DNA from: Blasia pusilla
Taxonomy: Eukaryota > Marchantiophyta > Marchantiopsida > Blasiales
DNA: 64,000 nucleotides
NCBI GenBank assembly: GCA_050084515.1
Contig: CM114271.1
Location: 43,214,001 to 43,278,000 of the forward strand
Direction: 5' to 3'
Below the pieces are notes generated by a model. That model had not been told where the DNA came from and ran no database searches. It saw nothing but the letters and a program-made list of their open reading frames with translations. Below are positions 56,481 through 64,000 of the stretch, in pieces (position 1 is the first letter of the stretch; every line of letters starts with the position of its first letter). Both the position numbers and the translations under genes were made by a program.

Positions 56481-57899
56481 TGCATTAAAGAAATTGAATA
56501 TTTTTTAACTATGTTTATCACATGAAATGAGAAACAAATATCTAAAAAATTTATGTATTTTTATACACCCTTGCATGCCACGGGTACCTTAATAGTCCAT
56601 ATAAATCCAAGACCCTGAAAGGAGGGATGAGTAGAGTCATCATGAAAGTCCCGTAAGAAAAAGAGCCATGGAGATCCATGTTCCATAATACTAGAAACTT
56701 CTTACACCTGAAAAAAAAAATTAATGTTATGCCTTTCCTCTTCTTCTTTCTTCTCCCATCTTTCTCTCTCCTATTACTCTCCTCTAAACTTAGCTTCCTT
56801 CTTTCTCAACATAAAGAAGGAAGGACTTTGATAAGAATAACTAATATATACTTACATAGATTTAAATAGCTAATGGTAACTAAGTGAACGATGATAAAAC
56901 CGAGGCTTCTTCCGACTCCCACGACTATTTGTAGTAGACTTGGGCTGTCAGAATTTATAACGAAGACCAAGATGTACAAGTACAGAACCAATATTTCCTG
57001 AAGCTGTCGGCATGGCATAAACGAACCACTCAAGAACATAAGTAAGATCCTCTCACGGATCGCCTGCAATTTTGTCCCGAGAAAGTTAGCGGGAACTAGA
57101 AAAGCCGCTAGTCTTTGCCGACGTCCCAAGTCAAGACATCTGGCAGCCGCAGAGCTCGTCTTCCTCGCGGCTGAAGCATCTGCTCCCCGCGCCTCTCACA
57201 TGCGCTCCCACTCTCTCGCCCGAGCAGCGGCAGACGGCTCGGTGACGGAGCGTTGACGGCTGCTCAACGGTGCTGAGGCCAACGGCGTGGACGGACTTTC
57301 TCCCTCCCGTGCCCTCACCGTCTCTTGTAACCCCGCCGCCTCCTTATCGCGCGCAGTAATCACCGAACTTATCATGAATCCCGAGCAATCTCGGGCTCGA
57401 TTACTATAAACGACCAGGACTCGATTCCTAACACATCACTGTAACCCTTCGCTCCGTCACACCAACCTCGGGAGATCCACTGTCTTCTCGCGCGACGACA
57501 AATGCTACTCTGAAGTGCTGGCCCTGTTGCCCCTCTCGTTAGTTGGTATCCGCCTCCGCCTCGCTACGAAGGACTTGGTTTGATTGGGATCCACGTAAAT
57601 GGGACAGGAAGACAAAAAACAAAACCTGAAACAATAATATAGTAAAATACCGGCCACGGGAGAACCACGTGAAGGGTGCGAATGCATGTCTCGTCCCGAA
57701 GTGTTCGGTTCCGATGTGTTTCGTTTGATGCAGCAGTTGTGTACTTGCTGATGTCAGCCGGGTGATTCTAAAGAGCGTACCCGAATACAGTATGAAGGAG
57801 GAATCTTTTGCCTCTATGAACGAAAGAGGCCTCAATAAAAGAATGAAAACCTATCCCTTTTTCAGAGAAAAAAGGATTAATGAGTTGAGTACGTGAAGG
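56481..57899. other. no gene recognised
   Basis: AT-rich up to about 56900, then a GC-richer part (57100-57500) with overlapping open frames of fewer than 110 codons and no domain I can name. Confidence 0.4.
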
Positions 57900-58905
57900 T
57901 CATAATAGGCTAGGGGAAAAGAAAGGACATCCTTTATTGGTTAAATTCACCACGGCATAAACAATATCAGCATAAACACTCACATATATGTGACTACCAC
58001 TAAGTAGACCTCTAACCTCGACGTCTCCCACAACTTGAGCCTGCTGCAAAAGTCCATTGGCTTGGGCATGTTGCAAGGCTATGGAGACCCGTTGCCTACA
58101 ATAAAAAAATTGCAATAACTAATAACAACATATTTCTCCACTGGAGTTGATGGGCGCAATTCTTAAGGAAAGAGTCAAACCTCTCCCCTGTAGCCCCATA
58201 CACCTCTACGGCTAGGAGGATGAATCGATATCCGTCGTGAAGTCAACCATAGAGATAGGTCTTCTTCACCGCCTCCGCCACCGCTCCTTGTAGCAATCTC
58301 CCTTGTGCTACCATTTGGGCTCGCACTGTCTCCCGCGTAGGATCTGTCACTACAACGTCTGTCGCCACCACCTCAGCCTCTCGTATCATATAAAGATCAG
58401 CACGGATAAGGAAATCTCGCATGGAGTAGTGCCTCTCTCTTGCATGTGGAAGCTACTCTTGCGAGCAATATTGAACATAATATCCCGCACAAAATTTTGA
58501 ATGTAAATCCTCCCACCCCCAACTGCACAGCGAGCTAAATGCACACCAAGTGGATCCAAACTTTGGCAACACTCATAGTGTTTCGAATCAACCACCGATG
58601 ATTGGGGGAGGCCCAATCGGAACCGTATCATTTTGGTGTAGGTAAGTGGTACGATACGGAATGACGAGTCGAGGGGATGAGCCCCAATCCCTGAGCCTAC
58701 CTTGTTTTTGGCGCATGAGCAAATTCAGGCCAAACCTCCATGGGAATATCCCCATCCGACATGGTGACTCTAAAAATTGCCTAAAATGGGCTTCCATCAA
58801 AGAAGATTGGAGCCCTAACTGACCAGATGTGACAAGGGAGGAGAAAGTTGAGAGAACGGCTCTAGCCTCACCTAAAATAGTAAATATCTTGCTCGTCATA
58901 TCCAT
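57900..58905 (-). pseudogene. C-terminal restriction-like endonuclease part of an R2/NeSL-like LINE (copy 3)
   Basis: Minus-strand frames give RLGLPQSSV, then a zinc-binding block YECCQSLDPLGVHLARCAVG, and FVRDIMFNIARKSSFHMQE. Further on are VVVTDPTRE, KKTYLYG, and AVEVYGATGERFDSFL in a frame broken by one stop. The CC...H...RC block followed by PD..K-like residues and a K...Y...YGA tail is the pattern of the restriction-like endonuclease of R2/NeSL-type LINEs, which nicks the target DNA. The reverse transcriptase end is missing. Broken by stops and frame changes. Confidence 0.7.
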
Positions 58906-59116
58906 ATCTATTTAATTTTCTCGAAAGATATGAAAGATGAAATTAAGTAGATCTAGATATAATGAGTAGGAGATTATCGAAGATGACTAGTCTACCACCA
59001 CATCACCATGGACTTTAGTGAACTCATAAATGTGATTGGAATGATTTACGAATAGACTCTAGCCTTTTGGGGTTAATACCTCTTATCTCATTTAGACGAG
59101 GCTAACCCAAACCAAG

Positions 59117-59425
59117 GTTGCATGTGGAAAAATTTTGTGTATGTGGACATCTCCATGTCCGTAGACTTTCTCCATCCTATGGAAGGATTCTTCCATATGG
59201 GTCCCACTTTTCCCTTCTTTCTCATTCCCTCACTTGCCTACATGTTCCACATTTTCCCGTTTCTTCCTCCCCCTTTATTGCCCCAATCGCCCTTGCCCTA
59301 CCTTCCATCATGAACTATAAGTGTGAGCCCCACCTCTTACAATTCATGTACGGGGAGGTGTCCATACTTGTTCGTCCATGTCCGTCGTAGAGACAGACTT
59401 GTCCATTTTTGTGCGACCATGACCC
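59117..59425. repeat. small repeat sharing flanks with the minisatellite at 8290-9110
   Basis: Both regions start near GGTTGCA and carry CCATGTCCGTAGAC/ACATGTCCGT and GACAGACTTGTCC/GACAGACTTGTTCG-type blocks close to their right end. Here the interior is unrelated and CT-rich. This looks like a non-autonomous element with variable interior. The open frame over it is not convincing. Confidence 0.4.
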
Positions 59426-60598
59426 AAACTCTTTGGAGTTAACACCTCTAGTATGCTTTTCGACTAGATTAACCGAGACACTTTCCTTTCATTGTCTGTA
59501 ATAATAGGGCATGTCTCAAGTCTATTGGAACGAGGTTTTGGCAACATCAAGGAACTAGTATGTAAGAGCAAGTGGGATAGGAAGTAGGGATCCTCCTAGC
59601 TTTCCTCATCAAGATGAAACTTGAACATGAGATTCAACTTCCTCCCAAGATCTATCATTGATTAGTACTCTCATCTCCCTCGGATTCAATTCACTACTAT
59701 TTGGTGAACAAATATTTCTCTTGACTCTCTTTATGTGAGGGTATATGTGATTTGCCCTAGAAGTTTCCTTTTCCTTCCTTTGTTTCTCCCAATGGGAGAA
59801 TCTTTGCCAAGGTTCCCGACATCATTTCTAGAGAAGTGAAAAATTTGAGAGATTTTTGCATGGTTATATACACTCAAGATAGACATATTAGACGACCTTA
59901 CTTACTTTTTAAATAAATTTCAGCATATATTTTATTGGTTTGAGAACTGATTTTATCTACATTTAATTCAATAAACAACATTGCATGATTTGTGCTTCAT
60001 ATTGCATTTCCATTTTTACACTTCTTCCTTCTTGCTTCCTTGGTACAAATGGCTTTTAAAAATCTCTTCTCGTTATCTAGATGCAATGTATCTAACATTG
60101 AAAGAGGTGGAAAAAAGTAATGGTATTCTTGTAATAGTATAAAAAAAGTTTAATGGTGCACCAAAAACTATTGCTTGATTTTTTCATAAAATTAAATTTT
60201 TTTGAAGGAAATTAAAAGAGACACATAATAAAAGAAGGAAGTCTTTGTGACAAAAGTTCATTTTCACAACTAATTTTTGAGCCTTGTGAAGAAGTCTTCA
60301 TAAAATGAAATTCACACTACTCATTTTAGTTTTGAAATGATGTCCGTAGAACATTTTACATAATGTAAAATGATGAGTATTTAACCCATGATACCAATAA
60401 TAAAATTATTTTAATATTTTAATACACATTTCACTAGTGTAAATAGAAAAAAACATGCTTAGTAATATGGGAAGGTCCTTAGGGGACTAATGTCTTATAA
60501 TCCACATTTGAGATTATGTTCCATGGAAGAAATGAAGAACCTCAATAAATATGCATGATGGAAAACCCATCCGAAAAACAAACGAGGGAAATTTGCAG
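59426..60598. other. no gene recognised
   Basis: AT-rich. Nothing assignable up to the tRNA gene. Confidence 0.5.
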
Positions 60599-60670
60599 AG
60601 GCCCCACCGAGATCTGAACTCGGCCTCTTGGATTCAAAGTCCAATGTTGTAACCACTAGACTATGGGGCC
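60599..60670 (-). tRNA. trnQ: tRNA-Gln (anticodon TTG)
   Basis: The minus strand folds as a cloverleaf of 72 bases. The seven-pair acceptor stem is GGCCCCA/TGGGGCC. The D arm contains TAGTCTAGTGGTTA (A-box like). The anticodon stem TTGGA/TCCAA encloses loop CTTTGAA with TTG, reading glutamine CAA. A T arm GCCGAG...CTCGGT follows. CCA is not encoded, and a T-rich run (TTTGTTTTTTC) follows within about 25 bases, as for RNA polymerase III termination. The T-loop reads TTCAGATC instead of the usual TTCGAATC-like form, so position 58 is G and not A. It is nuclear-type. The gene could be weakly functional. Confidence 0.88.
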
Positions 60671-62399
60671 ATGGAGAAACAAGACGCAACCACTTTCACT
60701 AGTAAGGTGTCGTGCCTTGTATGGAGAACAAATTAATAGCCAAACTCAAATTGAGTCAAATTGATTAAATTGTCTCGAATTTTCACACATCTATATTATT
60801 AAAGTAGGAGCCTACTTCCTCCAAATGGTAAGTGTGCACTTACCTTAAAGGGTTAGCCTTCTTCATTTGGAGAAGGCCACCTAACTCCTCCTTATTTCTA
60901 ACCAAGTGATACTATATTTTCTTATCTTACGACTCATTTTTTATACATGTGTCTCCTCGGACTTGGGTTTAGGAGGATATTTTTATAACTTGTCGCCACC
61001 TCATACTTACCAAAACAAAACATGTCTCTCGAGATTCATAATGATTCATACTTACTCGCCAACGTAGCATCAACACACCGCAAGAAATCGAATGACCTTC
61101 AATCACTATGTAGGAATAGTGGAGTACTAGGAATTTGAGTAATGGGCATGGAGGAGGAGATGGAGGGACGTCTAGAATTTTTCTTGTAACTATTTCCATG
61201 ATGATCCAATCTTTTCAATCTAAGGCCCAATGTGTTCATGTTCTCAAGCTTGAACTTTGGGTTCTTCTTTTATCCACTTAAGATTGAGTTTTATAAAGTT
61301 CTTGGGATCTTTGGACCTCCTTCTCTCCTAAATGTGCTCATAGATTCCTATACGCAATTTCAAACATAGTGCTCTCCTTATAGAGTAATACCGGGTTACC
61401 ATCGGTTTAAGGGATTCCTCTTGCTTTTCTGGATCTTTTGATATGGACTGGGCCCAGCATTACGAACTCATTCCCTCATAGCGGTCAATGGTGGGTGGCT
61501 CACTTACTCCTCACATCCTCTTTTTTGGTGTTTCCAATTTCTTTCATAACTTTCTTATGGAATGTCAATTTTGGACGTGTTTGGGCTTGTTTTGATCATC
61601 TTGACGAGCTCGTTCTTTTCGTAGGCGCCTATTTTTTTGTATGGGTTTTTTAAGGTCAATTCCTCCTAAAAGTATTCCTTGCTCTTTCAACTCCTTACCT
61701 TACTATTTCGCCCCTACATACATTTTCCATCTCCTTAAGGACATTAGAAATGCATTTTCTTAAGCCACCTCTTCGGATACCATATAGATCACTTTTCCTT
61801 TTCAATTTCTTTTCATGTTTTTCTTATAGTAACTTTCAAAAATAAATTTGGTATTGTCTAATCTTCTTCTCTCCATCTAAATTTCTTTTGGACGGATTCC
61901 ACTACTTTTGCTTTGCTCGTTATCCTCATGCTTTTTCCAAACCATATTTCATATGTCTTTCCTTGTCTTCGATGACTTGCCTACCCTTACTTCTATGTCA
62001 TCAGAGATGGAATTGGATTCTCCATCTACTTGCTTATCTGGTTTTACACGCCCTCCTACAGCCGTAACCTCTCCCTCTGCTTCACCTCTTCATCGTAGAT
62101 CTCGCCATTTTCCTCCAAATGCTAATACACCCATTACACTCGCTACATTTCTTACGGATTCTCCTCTTCTCCCTTCTTTGCCTTGTCCTATTGAGCCTAA
62201 TCTTGATCCATTATTATCAAATCTTTCAACTTTTCCATCCCCACATATCTCATCTATGCCCTTGCTTCCAACTCCCATCTATTCTATCCGAATCTCCCCT
62301 CTTCCTCCTCCTCCTTCCCCAACCTACTTACCCCTCGTCGGCCATCACTACCTCTTGCACCTCCCACCTCCTCCCCTTGTAATCCTTCTACTTCTCCAT
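60671..62399. other. AT-rich region and 5' part of a LINE
   Basis: Up to about 61800 nothing assignable. From about 61900 a long plus-strand frame (61908-62534) is Pro/Ser-rich. It is probably the low-complexity N-terminal part of the LINE that follows, with the true frame shifting around 62330. Confidence 0.4.
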
Positions 62400-64000
62400 T
62401 TGTACCAAAGGTTCATTGCATACCTTGTGGTAAGGAGTTTGCTCCTAATGGGATCAAAAGACATCAGCGATATTGTCGATCCATGCATGGGCCTTCAATC
62501 CCTCACCCGATACCACCTCCTACTGCACTCCTGACAACAATTGCTTGGACTTGGTTAATCCAAATTGATCTCCTTCGCTCTTTCCATCCAAGTCTTCCTC
62601 GTCCTAGACTCTACACTCTCATTCCTATTGCTCTTTGCCCCATCACCCAACAAACTTTGCTTTTCCCATTAGAAAGGTTAGCGCGAGACCCCACAGATAT
62701 CAATGCTTGGTATCTCCTATTACTCTGCCCACAATAGGTTTTAGTCCTCCCTCCAAGGGGTGGTGCAACGGGTCATTGTGAAACCTCAACACGTATTCAA
62801 CGCTTAATGTCTGGGGATTGGGAGAACCTTCAGAATGAGCATGTACTTCGAGCAGAGGCCTTAGCTGCGGCTCATCCCACTCAACATGCCAATCATGGGA
62901 GGCCTTCAATACAACAACGCCTTCGACGAAGTCTACTGTTGGGGCACGTTGGTGAGTTTTCACGTGCAACTCGAGCATTGGGTCCTCTTTCTTCGGCGGT
63001 TCAAAGTGTGAAAACAATGGCTCTCTTACAAGCTCTTCATCCTCCTTCAAGTGGCAATGCTCCACCTTTTGTGGAAGACTATACAACGGACCTTGACTTG
63101 GAGCTTGACTTGGAGGTTTTCACTAGGGCTTTTCTCCATGCTCTTCGCTTATCAGCAAGTGGGCTATGAAGGATGGTTTTTGACCATCTCCGCGATTGCT
63201 TTATCCTAGAAAATTCAGCAAGTGGCTTTGTCTCTCTATATAAGGTGTGTGCACATATGGCGACAGGTCGTCTCCCATTCTCTATCTCTAGGCTCTTGGG
63301 GGCTTGTCGTTTGTTGGCTATGGATAAGCCTCCTTCAGGTGTGCACCCTTTGGCTATTGGAGAGGTTTTATACCGCTTGGTTAGAAGATCCCTATGCTTG
63401 CAATTTCGTCCTTATTTTAGTGCCCACTTATTTCCTGATCAATTTGGAGTGGCAACTCTTGGAGGTTGTGAGGCTGTAGTGCATGTGATTCGCTCCACTC
63501 TTGATATTCATCCAGATTGGGTAGCAATTCAAGTCGATGTGGCTAACGCATTCAATTCAGTTTCTCATGCGGCCATCTTTGAGGAGTTACGTTGTGTAGG
63601 AGGACAACTCGCGAGCCTCATTCCATATGTTCGCTCCTTCTATGCCTATGATACGCCCATTATCTATTTCCATCATGCTACTTCTGGGGAATATAGTATT
63701 CTACAATTGGCTTGTGGCACACGTCAAGGTGATCCCATGGGTGGCCCACTCTTTGCGTAAGAATTTCCATCTTGTATTTTCCCTTCTATTGCTGATGACA
63801 CTCACATTATAGGTCCTCCTTTCGAAGTGGTTCTTGCTTATACCCATTTCGTGGAGCAACTCTCTTTCTTAAACCTTAAAGTCCAGCCTAATAAATGTGG
63901 AGTATGGTCTCGTTCATGCCTTCCCTCAACATTCACACCCCCCCTACTCTTGATTTTTCCATCTACATTGAAGGGGTTATAGTTCTTGGGGTCCCAATTG
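62400..64000 (+). pseudogene. R2/NeSL-like LINE: zinc finger and reverse transcriptase (truncated by window end)
   Basis: A CCHC-type zinc finger lies at 62411-62488 (C62417-x2-C62426, then KRHQRYC; CxxC-x11-H-x3-C), a DNA-binding module usual at the N-terminus of R2/NeSL-type LINEs. The frame 62807-63169 (GDWENLQ) continues, after one in-frame TGA at 63167-63169, into 63173-63760 with reverse transcriptase motifs: FDHLRDCF, HPLAIGEVLYRLVRR, VQ-type strand with DVANAFNS (motif A, Asp), and CGTRQGDPMGGPLFA (motif B). A stop follows LFA. Motif C (SIADDTHIIGPP) appears in the next frame near 63790, then LNLKVQPNKCGVWS. The element runs past the window. Same family as the tails at 10.4, 47.3 and 57.9 kb is likely but not shown, as no overlap exists. 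Confidence 0.78.

Overview
This is a eukaryotic, land-plant-type window: islands of single-copy plant genes sit in a matrix of decayed transposable elements. The plant evidence is direct: a plastid rhomboid protease of the RBL10 type, a mitochondrial ribosomal protein mS29/DAP3 in its plant form, an F-box/kelch protein, an LRR receptor-like kinase with an HGN catalytic loop, and a nuclear tRNA-Gln. The repeats (Ty3/Gypsy elements ending in a PHD finger, one carrying a cytosine-5 DNA methyltransferase, and R2/NeSL-like LINEs with a restriction-like endonuclease) are of a kind I associate with algae and seed-free plants. A bryophyte or other seed-free streptophyte is therefore my best guess; the species is not identifiable.

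Layout. 0-12 kb is AT-rich repeat: a cluster of AGTCAT motifs, a diverged long inverted repeat around a gag remnant, an old integrase-PHD remnant, a GC-rich minisatellite and a LINE tail. 13-31 kb is the gene island: a plastid-type single-membrane-span protein (+), an F-box gene (-), an eight-exon mS29/DAP3 gene (-) and a nine-exon RBL10-like rhomboid gene (-). I reconstructed both multi-exon genes from splice sites; their phases close exactly, to 530 and 336 codons. 33-35 kb is a decayed integrase-PHD copy with a short LTR. 35.8-46.3 kb is the most complete element (minus strand): Gag, protease, DNA methyltransferase, reverse transcriptase/RNase H, integrase and PHD finger, all recognisable but broken by stops and frameshifts. 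47-51 kb is mostly unassigned and holds two adjacent strong hairpins. 51.5-54.4 kb is a two-exon LRR receptor kinase (-). 56-64 kb holds a Helitron helicase remnant, LINE fragments in both orientations and the tRNA gene.

How parts relate. The host genes are ordinary nuclear genes with organelle (mS29, RBL10-like) or signalling roles and form no operon-like unit. The element family is the unusual system. It combines a DNA methyltransferase (a chromatin mark writer) with a C-terminal PHD finger (a histone-tail reader) in one retrotransposon. Its copies range from nearly complete to heavily decayed, and many of their stop codons look like C-to-T decay. Starts quoted below were moved to true ATG codons where a longer frame opened with TTG or GTG.
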